From Mesotaenium endlicherianum (lineage: Eukaryota; Streptophyta; Zygnematophyceae; Zygnematales; Mesotaeniaceae): a stretch of DNA of 64,000 nucleotides. Under the pieces are notes generated by a model. It saw only the letters and a list, made by a program, of their open reading frames with translations. It was not told the DNA's origin and did not search any database. Positions 11,787 through 23,737 of the stretch are shown in pieces. Made by a program: the position numbers and the translations under genes. Position 1 is the first letter of the stretch. The number at the start of each line of letters is the position of its first letter. Location: contig WELA01004867.1 of assembly GCA_009602735.1 (NCBI GenBank), positions 258,691-322,690 of the forward strand. Direction: 5' to 3'.

Positions 11787-11936
11787 ATCGATGAGTTCAT
11801 CGATGTTGTCAGACATTTTGAAAATAGCGCGGCAGCGTAATTTAAAAATGAAAAGTGCGAGGCTATTGCATATTGCATATGCTATCACAAATCCAGATTT
11901 GACACATGTCTGCGACATGTGTCAAATCATCTATTT
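11787..11936. repeat. DIRS-like terminal direct repeat, left copy
   Basis: It matches 16556-16704. It contains the palindrome ATCGATGAGTTCATCGAT and an 11-bp inverted repeat TTTGACACATG/CATGTGTCAAA with a 7-base loop. In this copy an outer arm (CTATTGCAT near 11871, ATGCAATAG near 11953) can pair around it. Confidence 0.8.
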
Positions 11937-12340
11937 GAGATATCTTGCATATGCAATAGTCATAAGATATATGAAAAGAGAAATTGAGACTTATATAGAA
12001 GATAGGATAGAAGTAGGAATAGGAAGTCTGCAATACAGCAGCGTACATGGCAGTGTATGAGTGATAGTAGTAGTAGGAATAGTATAGGAGAAGAGTAGGA
12101 AGAAGAGTAGGCAGGAGATAGGAAAAGGCTAAGTAAGTAATAAAACAATGAAAGGTAGTTCTGGTTAAGGATTCTTACATTCTGCTTGGTTCAGAGCTAC
12201 TTAGCCTCTTTTCAAGACAGCTTATCTGGCTGCTCAATTTGCTTATCTTTTCTTATTAAAAGCATCTGAGATCATCTTTTGCTTAATTTTGACCCCTTTT
12301 CCTGCATCTGGTATTGCTATAGTTATAGCTGCAGCTTTGA
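11937..12340. other. A-rich 3' region of the DIRS-like element
   Basis: Purine-rich sequence with runs of AGGA and TAGTAG type, followed by decayed recombinase C-terminal sequence. No other gene is visible. Confidence 0.5.
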
Positions 12341-13320
12341 TCTTTCCTTCTAGCTCCACCTCATATTGTTCCTAGATGTTTCAGAGTTCGAGCCTCCCAT
12401 GTTTTTAAAAGTTTTACCAGCTAGCAGCAGCAGTTGCTGCCCCCTTCCTGAGGCTATGTGTGCCAAAATGATCCAACTCTGAGCTTGCTAGCTTTAACAT
12501 ATCCTTACACCATCCTTTCACTGTTGCATAAGCAGGTGCTTTTTCAGTAGGTCTTCCTTTCCTATCTAGGACCTGAATGAGAGGTCCTTCATCTGGATAT
12601 GCAACAACTTTTGATATTAATCTGCAAAACATGCTTATAGGACACCATTTTTTTTCAGTTTTGAAAAGTGAAGCTATCCTACCAGCTCCTTGCTGGTCAT
12701 TTTTAGCCTTTGGAATCAGCATGTGAATTGCCCTTATCTCGGGTTCTCCTTCAATCTCTAGCTGTTCTATCTTAATGCTAATCATGTCAGAAAATCTAAG
12801 TAGCCCATGATACACGAATAGCAACATGGCAGCTTTCATCACGGATTTTGGCTCAGCTCCCGGATAAGCAATTTTCTCTAGAATCTCACTTATGCTCTCA
12901 GGTGCTATCGGCTGCATCACATGCTCTAGCCTGGGTATATTCTGCTAGCTGTTTCTCTCAGTGTTTTAAGGGCTGCTGTATCAGTGGGGCTAGGGTAATT
13001 CAGCATATCATGAGTTGTGAAAATAGCTGCGCTAGAGAGACAGTATTTAGATCATGAAACGCTATACTTCATCAACTTTGTCATGAACAAAGCACACACT
13101 TCAGTCTCAACAGGTAAGTCTTGAAATCCATACTTTTCACAGAAAGCTTGAGAGTTTGCCCAATAGGGGCTGTATGTCTGAAGGGTCCTGACTGCTCTGC
13201 TCTGGAAGTATGCTTTCCATCTCTCATTTTGTAGTATCAGAAGCTCCTTGTTTCTTGCTATAATCTTTCCTGCACAGTCACAAGCTGACTAATCTTATTG
13301 CCTGCATCTCACAATGGGGT
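12341..13320 (-). pseudogene. tyrosine recombinase of the DIRS-like element
   Basis: The open part (12414-12920) contains the first catalytic Arg region (GLLRFSDMISI) and the second box HSLRKGAATAAAS with the HxxR signature. The expected tyrosine region lies beyond stops (KHGRLEL and following, about 12400-12340), so I could not confirm the nucleophile. The N-terminal half (about 13320-12930) reads through stops and one frameshift near 12940, for instance NKELLILQNERWKAYFQSRA and YSVS before a TGA. In DIRS elements this enzyme integrates the circular cDNA. It is inactive in this copy. Confidence 0.75.
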
Positions 13321-14128
13321 ATGCCTTTCTTTCCAAACGCCTGTGTATCAGTTCCAGGTGCTAGACACTCTGTACTGTAGCCTAGGTAATGGGCATCACT
13401 AATCTCGGAGATCCAAATGTTCTCTCCATGCCTCTTCTTCTCTTCATCTAGCAAACCCATCATGAGCTTAGGTCCCCAGCTAGCTGATGCCCAGATTGGC
13501 ATGACTAATGTACAGGTACAGCCACACCTCCTGACATGATCTATTATCCTAGGAATAAGCTAGGGGGGTGGAAATGCGTAGTTATTTTCACCAGCCCAGT
13601 CAGCAGTGAAAGCATCCACTGTTTCAGCCATAGGATAGGGTAGTTTTGCATTGAACCTGGCCAGTTGCCTGTTGCCTGGAGTGGCAAATCTGTCCACTGA
13701 GTGAGGCCCCCACTTGTGCTGTAACTCCAAAAAAATTTATGCTCTTAGATAATAATCATCCTTTTCCACAGTTTTGTTCAAGAACTCTAGAATCTGATTT
13801 TTGCTGTGCGGCATCCATTCAATGTCAAAAGAAATATTCCATGCTCTAATTCTGTCAAAATCATCATAGCTAAGCATTGAATGTCCTCTTGGTCATTCCC
13901 TCCTTGTCTCATCAGATTGACCACTTTCTTGCAGTCTATTCTGAATAGCACAGCTTTATTCTTGAGCAACTGCTTCCCCAAGGATAATACAATCAGTATT
14001 TTCTCCAAATCAACCAACAGAGTACCAACCTTGGAAGATAAAGGGGGCTCTCCCTCACAGTCCCAGAGCAAGCCAGCTTGAATTTCATCATAGTGGAAAG
14101 TCCATGACCCAGACTCCTTGTCTAGGTC
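13321..14128 (-). pseudogene. RNase H and methyltransferase-like segment of the DIRS-like element
   Basis: From about 14128 the frame reads SGSWTFHYDEIQAGLLWD and LFRIDCKKVVNLMRQGGND, which fits an RNase H-like fold. A shift near 13800 leads to HKWGPHSVDRFATPGNRQL, DAFTADWAGENNYAFPPP, a TAG, and LIPRIIDHVRRCGC. That block matches the segment between RNase H and recombinase in DIRS-type elements, annotated there as an adenine-methyltransferase-like domain. The family assignment of this block comes from memory of the family. The PP motif reads FPPP, so activity is doubtful even before the stops. Confidence 0.6.
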
Positions 14129-15365
14129 CTATACAGAATAGATGCTCACCAGAAAGTCTGGGCCAGAATAGAGTCTGATAGCAGCTCCATTGAACCCGCT
14201 GAAGTTCTCCCTCCAGAACCTTAGCTCATCTTTCACTTGGGAATTCAACTTCATCCTAGATTGCCAATCATTCTTAGTCCTTAGTAAAGCGAACATTTGC
14301 CTCGAGAAGATGCCTGGAAAGTCTCCAAACGCAAACTTCATGGAAACAAATTGTCCAGCAACAGAAGCAATTATTTTTGCTGGAACTTCCTGACCCTCAG
14401 CATCCACTTCTAGCTTCTTATTTATGCTAGTCATAAGCTTCCGTTTCCTTTTGTCCTTGATGAAAAACTTCAAGGATCTAGAATCTATTACAAATCCCAG
14501 AAACTGTTGAATCTTTGTGCATTCTAATTGTGACTCCTGAAGATTAATCAGCAATCCTGCCTGTTGATAGTCAGTCAGAACTCTGTGCTTGATTTTTGCA
14601 TTTTCTTCTGGACTTCTATAAATGAACAGCATATCATCTAGATAAGGAATCATTCTAATTCCGTCTCCTCTCCATGAACCTGCTAACTCCTTTATGACTC
14701 TGGTGAAGACATAAGGAGCAGTTGCCAATCCAAAAGGTAAGCTTGTGTAGGCATACTATACACCTTCATACTGAAACCCCAAAAAATTTAAATTAGTATG
14801 GATTCATTCTGACATGGTGGTAAGCAGACTTGAGGTCCAAAGCAAAAAAATAGCAATTTTCCTCTACCACATCCGGTAATTTCTGTAATCCTTCATACTT
14901 GAAGGGTATCTTCTCCAGGTGCTTATTGAGAATTCTCAAATCCAAAATTAATCTAAAGTTTTTATATTCCACAACATTCAATGGAGATACAAATACCGGC
15001 TTGTCTTGATGAGAACAGTTGATGGCTGCTCCTGAACTGAGCAATTCTTGTATAGCCTCCTTCACAAAATCAAGGAATTTCCTGACACCTCCGTGCTTTC
15101 TCTTCTCATATCTTTCTGGAGCTCCCAGATCATTCCATCTTAGCTTATATCCATATTGGATTATAGACAACACATAAGAAGATGTGCACCAACTGTTCCA
15201 CCTTAGGAAACTGTTCCTCAATCTGACATCCATTTCCAAATTTTCAAGCATTTCGCTTGATTTCTCTTTTGCCATAGCCTTAACAGCTCCAGAGAGCAAC
15301 TCAGACATAACATTTCTCAACACAGCACATTTTGCCAGCATCCATAGCATGCAATTGGTACACAT
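14129..15365 (-). pseudogene. reverse transcriptase of the DIRS-like element
   Basis: The ORF at 15365-14793 carries the early RT blocks (CSHQDKPVFVSPLNVVEYKN, LILDLRILNKHL, FALDLKSAYHHVRM). After stops and a shift in a T-run near 14780, the ORF at 14728-14129 continues with SLPFGLATAPYVFTRV and the catalytic PYLDDMLF, then a thumb region. The YLDD box and the LPFGLATAP block are typical of DIRS-group RTs. Confidence 0.85.
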
Positions 15366-15489
15366 CAGTTTCCTCAGGAATATTCATTCTCCGGCGTCTC
15401 AGGCCTCTTTACATTTCCGGACAGTGCCTCATATTCGTATTGAATTTTGACTCATTAGTCATCCTAACCTTGCCTAAAATGTTGTTGTT

Positions 15490-16522
15490 GCGAACGACCT
15501 AGCAATGGAGGACCTATTGGGGGAGGGAACTGTTGCTGTTGGATGAATTAAGGCTGTGCACGCGTTTCCGCCTTGCCGTCATTCTTCTTAGGTTGAGAAC
15601 ATTCAGTAGACAGATAACCCAAGTGACCACAATTGTAACAGTAAATCGGCCTACCATTGCAAGTGTAATTGCCTCTACCAGCGTATCTGGGAGGTCCATT
15701 CTCTTTGAAATCTTTCTTCTGCTTAGACTTAGCATCCTGGCAAAGAGCATCCAAATCTTCCGTCTCCGGACTCTTTCCATTCTTGGCACATTTCTTGATT
15801 GCCTCATTAACTGCTGGCCACTGGTACTCCTCAGCCAGCTAGATAAGACGCTTCCTGAAAGCCACCGTGGACAATATGGTAGCAATCATTTTACCTGTGG
15901 TTTCGTGATGGGCCTCCTCGGCTTGCAGGCTGGCCTCCTCCACGTCATTGATGTACTTGATTTGCATCTTGTTGTCTTCTGACATTTTACTCATGCCCGC
16001 CAGGTCTTTCTCTTCTCTCATTCGCTTGACTTCCCGTGCCAACTGCTCGTGTTTGACATTGGTCTCTTGAATTGCTCTTTTGCCTTTTTCTCTGGCGCGT
16101 TCTTCTGTCAGAACGCTTAGGACCTGAACTACTTTATCAAGCTTTTCACTGATATCCATCTGTCTCAAGTTCTGCTGTTCCTGCTGGATAGCTCTTGCTG
16201 CCATCACCTGAGACATTTCAGGTTGCCTCTGAGAATCTAATTCTGGCATGATTTTCTCCTGCACTATCTTCATCAGTGCTTCTTTGTCAGAGTCGGAGAG
16301 ATTATTGAAACTGACCGCCGAGCTACTAGAGCCCTCGACGCCTTTATTACGCGTCTCTGTCAGTACGACACCGCTATCCTTGTCAGGATTGTCAGCCATA
16401 GTTGCTAAACTAGGCGGCTTCTGGCCAGAGACTGCGGCTATGTGGTTCAAGACTCGTTCTTGAAGCTTGCCTGTCATGGACGGAGAGAGATCTTCAGACT
16501 TGCTAGAGTTCTTGTCCTGCAA
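15490..16522 (-). pseudogene. gag-like protein of the DIRS-like element
   Basis: The start is the ATG at 16522. Residues 100-200 are rich in Glu, Lys and Arg and probably coiled (EERAREKGKRAIQETNVKHE). After a TAG at 15839 the frame continues with LAEEYQWPAVNEAIKKCAKN. A single zinc knuckle, CYNCGHLGYLSTEC, follows, with Tyr where the conserved His should be. A TAA at 15548 precedes a Gln/Pro-rich tail. Confidence 0.75.
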
Positions 16523-16555
16523 TGACTAGTAATTGCTTCGACGCACACTTATGTA

Positions 16556-16704
16556 CGTCGATGAGTTCATCGATGTTGTCAGAAATTTTGAAAATAGCGC
16601 GGCAGCGTAATTAAAAATGAAAAGTACTAGGCTGTTGCATATTGCATAAGCTATCACAAATCTAAATTTGACACATGCCTGCGACATGTGTCAAATCTTC
16701 TATT
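16556..16704. repeat. DIRS-like terminal direct repeat, right copy
   Basis: Same orientation as 11787-11936 and about 90 percent alike by eye, with the inner 11-bp hairpin changed at one base of its loop. The outer pairing arm is not present on this side. Confidence 0.8.
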
Positions 16705-16705
16705 A

Positions 16706-17441
16706 GGAGCGGTTGGCACCGCTTTCCGTCCAGCGCTCGTTCGCTGGGGACATCAAACTTTTTCGTCTTTCAAGAACCAAGATATATAGAAACAAATATA
16801 GAAATTTCAGAGGTAAAAGTTTTGGAAATGGCTGAAATTGGCGAGTTCACGCTGTATGACGTGGGCAAAGTTTGCCCTGAGCCACTTTTCAACCATACTC
16901 CTTAAGAAGAAAACACGTGTATTTGGGTGATGCATCCTAGTGAACCCAAGTGATTCCAAGCTTTTTATTTCAATATGGGACACATGGCCCCTCGTTACAC
17001 AGGCCCATTCGCAGCCCGCCCAAGCCAATAATTTAATTTCCTGATTTGATAGTCTTCAAAGTTCCCATATACAAACATATTCTTACCATGGTCTCTCTCC
17101 GTGTTCCGGCGGTACATTCGTTCTTGATAGGTATGAGGCACCGAGGAGGGGGCGGGGGGGGGTGGAGAAGCGAATTAAGGACGTGAGCACTGAGCAGCAC
17201 ATCTGTAGGGGGCATATTGACTGATGCATGCTCCAAAATAGTTAATACGTAACCTCAAAGCAAGTAGCATCATGCAGAGCCACTATAGCAGTATGATGAC
17301 TGTTGTTCTATGATGCGGCTGCATTTATTGCTTCATTAGGGAACCAAAGAAGGTGCTTCCGCATGTGCATTGAACGGTTTGCACTCCCACGTACTTTCCC
17401 TGTTGAACGCCAGTCAAGAATTGAAACCCTGGAGCTAGCTC
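16706..17441. other. intergenic, upstream of the LPEAT2-like gene
   Basis: No supported gene. A short hairpin (AGCGGTTGGCACCGCT, 16707-16722) sits next to the DIRS end. A G-rich tract (GGAGGGGGCGGGGGGGGGTG) lies at about 17144-17163. The promoter of the plus-strand acyltransferase should lie here, but I see no clear TATA box. Confidence 0.45.
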
Positions 17442-20400
17442 ATGATGGCCAATGTAGTTGACGAGAGAGGTGGAAACGTAGCCTCTGGTGGACCTGCGCA
17501 GTCGATGCATGACTTCCCTCTTGGAGAGCCTCCAATGCTACAGCCTGAGCTGCCCTTCAGTCCATTCTATAATAATAGCCGCCCTGGCAACCCAGTCCTA
17601 GAGAATATCCGCCTGATTCTAATGTTGCCCATCTTCGTCCTGAGAGCTATTTTCTTGCTGATAAATCTCATTTTGGGGTATATCACTACAAAGATTGCGC
17701 TCGTCGGTGCACGAAACGTTCTAACAAAGTAAGTTCTGGCATCTTCAGGTCTTGCTTAAACTTCTGTAGTCGTCGTCGGATGATCTTGTGCTCTAAAGTC
17801 CTTCTGGGTGCCCTTCATTTGCATCTCTGGCTGACATGTGTGTTTGACTTGAAGCCACATAATGAGCAGGGAGGCATCAAAGAAACCGCATTGTTTGCTG
17901 TGGGAGGCGGGGACTGAAGCTGCACAGGCCTTGAACATTCCTTGGCACCTAAGTAAAGCCATATAGTAAACTGGGAGAAAGTCCTAGCGCAGTAAGCCGG
18001 ACCGGGACAACCCGTTTGTTCGAGAACCACTTTGCAACTGTTACGTAATCAAGTTCAGTTGACCAAATCTTCTCCCCTACCTCCTCACAGGTACCCACGT
18101 AGATTGCTGGGTAGGGAAGCCCCCTTACTGACCATCTGGAGTCGAATCGCCCCCTCTGCAGGCCCTTTCCCGCATGGCGGCGAGCGATGCTGTGGCCTGT
18201 CAGGCTGTGTGCACGCAACATCCTCTTCTGCTGCGGCTACCACTACATCAAGGTGAAGGGCAAGGCCGCGGAGCGCCAGGTGGCGCCCGTCATCGTCAGC
18301 AACCACGTCACGTTCGTGGATCCCGTCTTCATCTTCTTCGCGCACCTGCCCATGATCGTGACTGCCAAGGAGAATCTGGCCATCCCCGTTGCTGGCGTCG
18401 TCATGCAGGCCCTGCAGGTGCGCATTCACACGTGCTCCTGTCTATCCCCCTGCTGATTCCAAGCCTGCGTTTGCAGTGACCCTCTGTCTCAGGACCCAGT
18501 CCCGGCGGGCATTCTCTGCAGGACCTGCGCATCCATCCCCTCTCACTCAGAACCCATGTCCGCAGGTATGCTCGTGCAAAGCCCATGCGCACGCACCCAT
18601 GCCCCTCTGCATCGCGTGTGCTCCCGCGCTGACCCTGCGGAGCCACTCACCTGATGTGGACCTCAGCTGGCATGACGCCAACGCGCTAAGCCGCAGCAAG
18701 CAGGGCCCTTGCTGGCTGCATGGTTTGACCTTCAGATGGTCGTCACTGCCCTACCTGGCAGGGGGGGCNTGGCATCTTGCGGGATGACGAAGCGCGTTTT
18801 CGTATTTATGTGGAGGACTTGTGCCACGGGGGGACAGAGACGGGTCACTGCTCTCGCCGAGCGGAGAGAGGCGGGGGGGCAGGCAGGAGAGGGGAGGAGA
18901 GGGAAGGGGAAGAGGCGTCGGGTGGATGGATGGATGGATGGTAGCGCGTAGCCAGGAAGTGAGGTGGCTTCTGATGCTCGGCAGCTGCGGTTGTTCCTCC
19001 TGCCAACTGGGCTGCTCTCTTGGTGGAAGCAGGGGCACGGCAGCCAGTCCAGTTGGGGCACCTGCAGGTGCGTGTTGGGATGCACCTGTCGCGCAGCAGG
19101 CCGCCTTCATACGCGCCAACGTCCTCACAACTGTCTGAGACCAAACAAAGCTCCCCCCTTATCCAGGCCTTCTGCTGGTGGACCCAATGGGCACGGCCCT
19201 CCTCTGGGTCGTGTGTGTCAGCAGGAGAGCCGCGGTGGATTTGCACACCTGGTGCGCGCGCGGAATATCGTGTACCCGTCGTCTCTGGGAAGTGCAAAAA
19301 ATAATTTGAATGTGGTGGTCGGACGGGCAATGGCTGGCGGGCGATAGGTGGGTGGGCGGGCTGGCTCTCCTTGACGGTAATGTTGTCGCCTCCGCTTTCT
19401 GTGGCAGCCATGCGAGGCCTCTGTGTGGGTGGGGCATCTTTTCCATCCCCTCACCCCTATCCGGCCTAGTTGCCCCTGGTGATTGGGCTCTTTGCGTTGA
19501 GCTCACCTCCTTCTCTTCTCTTGCTGTGTCGCCCTTCCTCTCCCTCACCCGCGCGGCGCCAGGTGGTGTCGCTGGACAGGACGTCGCCGACGTCGAGGAA
19601 GGACGCGGCGGGCGAGATAAAGCGGCGGGCTATGTGCAACGACTGGGCGCACGTGGCGCTGTTCCCCGAAGCCACCACGACCAACGGGCGCTCGCTGGTG
19701 CAGTTCAAGACGGGCGCGTTTGCGCCGGGCCTGAGCGTGCAGCCTGTGGTGGTGCGCTACCCTTTTGTGCACCTGGACCCCTCCTGGGTGGTGGACGGCC
19801 CCCCCATCCACCTGCTGCTCTTCAAGCTCATGACTCAGCTCTACAACAACATGGAGGTACTCCCCCCCCCATCCTCCCCCCCCTTTTCCCTNNNNNNNNN
19901 NNNNNNNNNNNNNNNNNNNNNNNNNNNNNNNNNNNNNNNNNNNNNNNNNNNNNNNNNNNNNNNNNNNNNNNNNNNNNNNNNNNNNNNNNNNNNNNNNNNN
20001 NNNNNNNNNNNNNNNNNNNNNNNNNNNNNNNNNNNNNNNNNNNNNNNNNNNNNNNNNNNNNNNNNNNNNNNNNNNNNNNNNNNNNNNNNNNNNNNNNNNN
20101 NNNNNNNNNNNNNNNNNNNNNNNNNNNNNNNNNNNNNNNNNNNNNNNNNNNNNNNNNNNNNNNNNNNNNNNNNNNNNNNNNNNNNNNNNNNNNNNNNNNN
20201 NNNNNNNNNNNNNNNNNNNNNNNNNNNNNNNNNNNNNNNNNNNNNNNNNNNNNNNNNNNNNNNNNNNNCCCTTTTCCCTCCCCCCTCCCCTGGCCCGCCT
20301 GCCAGCGCTAGACACGCCCGGCCCCTCTCTGTCCCCCCTTGGGGCAAGGAGAAGAAGGACGGTGAACTGATGAGAGTCGGTGGGGTTACTGAACTGGCAG

Positions 20401-23400
20401 AAGAGTGCGGGCTCCTGGTCTACATGCAGTGGCATCCGGGGACCATGTCCACACACACGCACGAACGCACGCATAAGCACATGCACATGCGCACGCACAC
20501 AATTACACGCACGCACGCATACACTCATTTGCACCCACGCACACGCACGAAGCTTTGGAGAGGCTTGGCATGCTCTTGCGCGCCAGCATCACCAACGCAC
20601 TGGCAGGTGTGCACGCGTGTCAGAGAAAGAGGATTGGCCAGAGTCGTGCAGGAGGCTGGGGGCTGCTGGGTGAAGGCAAGTGAGAGGTACAACTGTGAGT
20701 GAGGCACCTGTTGTCAGCTTCCCTGGCTGCCTGCTGCAGTAGACGTGTTGATGTGTTTAGCAGGAGGGAGAGAGAATGGCAAGATAGGGGGAGGAGGATA
20801 GGAAGAAGGTGATGGTGGGGAGGGGAGAGGGGGTGGTTGAGTGAGAGAGAACACGAGCACGAGGCTGTCACGTGCGAGAGACAGAGGGAGAGAGATATTT
20901 CAGGGGTTTGAACATGACGAGGCCCAGTGCCAGGGGAAGGGGGAGAGCAAGGAAAGGGAGGGAGGGAGGGAGGGAGGCTTGCCCATCCGCGTGTCCTGGT
21001 GCGGTCGTGGGGGAGGGGAAGGGGGTGGGGGTGTATGTTGCCCGGAAGCTACGGGTCTGCCGTCACTCCAGCTGGCAGAAGGGCGCTGATGCGGTGCACC
21101 CCTGCGGCTCCTCCTGGACCAAGCAACCTGCCAGTTGTCAAAGACATATGGCTCGGATGTACAGATTAGACGATCGATGCACGGTCTGCCCTCCATGCTG
21201 CTATTGGGAAGGGAAGAGGCAGCCCTGGAGGCGGGGGTGGAGAAGGAGCCTGGGGCAGGTTGATGCAGGAGGTGCAGAGGAGGAGCACAGCTGCTGCTAC
21301 CGCAGAGAGAGGGGGAAGCGGGGAAGGGAAGGCAGGAGGAGGGGCACAAGGGCGTTTGCTTTAAGATCGGCAGCTGCAGCAACAGCAGCACGGCGGCTGC
21401 CATGCACATGGCTGTAGCCGGCGGAGGCAGCGTGGCCTGAGGGCTTGCCCTGTCACCTGGGAGGCGCGCGCGCACGCACACTCACACACACTCATATACA
21501 CATGCACACGCGCGCGTACGCATGTGCGGCGCCACCTTCCCTCCTCCCTCTCCGTCCCCCCCTCCTTACGTGCATCTTGCTTCAGGGCCCCGCCCAGAGG
21601 AGGTTGCCTGCCTGGCTGGCACCCTGCCCTGCCCTGGCCTCCTGCAGACTACCCCGTCGCAAGGGTAGGCCGGCAGGCAGGCAGGCACATGTGCAGTTGC
21701 AGCTGCAGTAGCTCTTGCTGGAGAAGGCGCCCTTCCTGTCCCATGACCATCCATCGCTGTTGACCTGTGGCGACTCCACCTCGTCTTCCTCTCGGCTGCC
21801 CAAGGTCGCCTGCCCTGTGTATGTGTGTGTCGTGCGCGTCTCATTCACTCACTCACTCACTGCCTCACTGGCTGACTAGTAGCGCGTCATCTTAACCTCG
21901 TTCTTGCGCTGTGTGGGGGTCTGCGTGTGGGGTGTGGGCTGTGGGGCTGGCATGCGCGCACACATATACGCACTCACATACGCACGCATACACACACACG
22001 CGCACACACACGCACGCACGCAGGTGGAGTACCTGCCGGTGGTGGAGCCGACGCTGAAGGAGGCGCGCAACCCGCACCTGTTTGCAGAGCGCACGCGCAC
22101 CCTCATGGCGCAGGCGCTGAACGTGAACGTGACGGAGCACACGTTTGGCGACGTGGCGCTGGCGCTGGAGTGCGAGAAGCTGCGCGTGCCGCGCGCCATG
22201 ACCAACGTGGAGTTTGGGCGCCTGGAGCGCCTCTTCCGTGGCCTCGACATCCGCGAGGCCAAGGGCTTCCTGCGCAAGTGGGCCACGCTCATCGACGCCC
22301 GCACCCACAGGTGGCTGTCGCTCACTCCCCTTCCTCTCCTCCCTTACTCCCCTCTCCTTCCTCCCCTTCCCATAATTTCTTATCCTTTTCTCTCCCCTCT
22401 CTTCTCCACATCCCTCCCCTCCCTCCTTCAATCACCAGTCTTTCTACCCCTTCTCTCTTCCTCTTACTAATGCTTTCTATTTTCCCGTCTTGAGTTTCGT
22501 TGCCCTGGTATGCGCCTGCCCTGGGCTCTGCTCTCTGCATCTGCGTGCCTGCTGGACTGCGCTGCACTGTTAGGGGAAAGAGCACGCAGACGACCCCCTC
22601 TCGTTTCCGCGGCTAAGGGATAACTCAGGTGTGCAAGGCCGCTTGAGGAGGGGCACGGCACGCCCGCACGCACGCAGAGCCACATACTTTTTTCCTGTAT
22701 AGCCTCTATTGTGCTGCCGTGCCTGAGTGCAGCTGCAACAGCAGCAGCAGCAGCAGCAGAAAAGGAGGAGGACGAGGAACCTAGATAGCATGTTGAGTGG
22801 AAGAAAAGAGTGGGCCAGAGGGTATACGTGCGTGTCCGTGCCCCTTCGTGCATTTATGTGTGTGTGTGTGGGTGTGGGTGTCTTTGGGTGCTCCAGGCAA
22901 GGTGGATTATTTAGGCTGCGCTGGGCTGGGCTGGTATTGGTTAGGCCGGGGCCAGGCGCGGCGAGGGAGTGCGGCGAGATGACAATGGGGATGCGCTCCC
23001 TCGCTCACTCGTAGTGGCATCCTGTGCGCCTGTGCGCGCGCGCGTGTGTGTGTGTGTGGTGTGTGTGCGCGCTTGGTTGACACGTGTCCCGTGGGAGCAG
23101 CAACCGCGTGGACGCCGGGATGTTTCAGGCGCTGCTTGCGCATCTGCCCCGGGAGGAGGAGGTCACGCGCCTGCCCTTCCACCTCCTCGACACGGCCGAC
23201 CGAGGCTTCATCAACTTTCGGCAGGTGCCTGCCCGTCTGAGTCACTTGGGGTTGCCCGTCCCTTTCCCCCCCTCTGCCCCCTGTCCCTTGGCACTTGTAG
23301 CTAGAAGTGGCTCAGGAGATTGACGCTCTCTTCCCAATCACTACCCGGCAGCAGCAGAGTGGCATACAAAGAAAGAGGAGGTAAGGGGCGTGCAGAGACG

Positions 23401-23706
23401 CAGAGGCAGCGGCAGCGGCAGGAGCAGCGCTGCTTCTTGCCGCGTACTTTACGCCAGCCGCCTACCTACCCTTTCGCAGTATTCCTGCATGTGGTGTCTC
23501 TCTCGAGTTTGCCCCAGTGGGGGAGGGGGGTGGGGGGGGGGGTGGCACACTTCTGCACGGTACATAGATATGATATACAAAGCTCCACCACCCACCCACA
23601 TGAGGAGACAGCACAGGCCAGCACATGACTTGCAGGTTGACTGGTGTCCGCACCTCACATTGCGCATGTATGAGACAAGCGTGCCTGTGCGCGCGTGCCT
23701 GTGAGA

Positions 23707-23737
<31 letters not shown>

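Larger units (their letters stand above)
11785..16705 (-). mobile_element. DIRS-like tyrosine-recombinase retrotransposon, decayed
   Basis: On the minus strand the order is gag with a zinc knuckle, RT, RNase H, a methyltransferase-like segment and a tyrosine recombinase. This is the order of DIRS-group elements, which use a recombinase instead of a DDE integrase. Direct repeats of about 150 bp lie at both ends. Many stops and several frameshifts break every reading frame. The left end abuts K LTR copy B with no visible duplication, as expected for recombinase-type insertion. The exact right boundary after 16705 is uncertain. Confidence 0.85.

Noticed and set aside
19310-20702. Long plus- and minus-strand ORFs spanning the N gap
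   Set aside because: They are open only because the 377 unknown bases contain no stops; the real coding part is exon 3 at 19563-19856.
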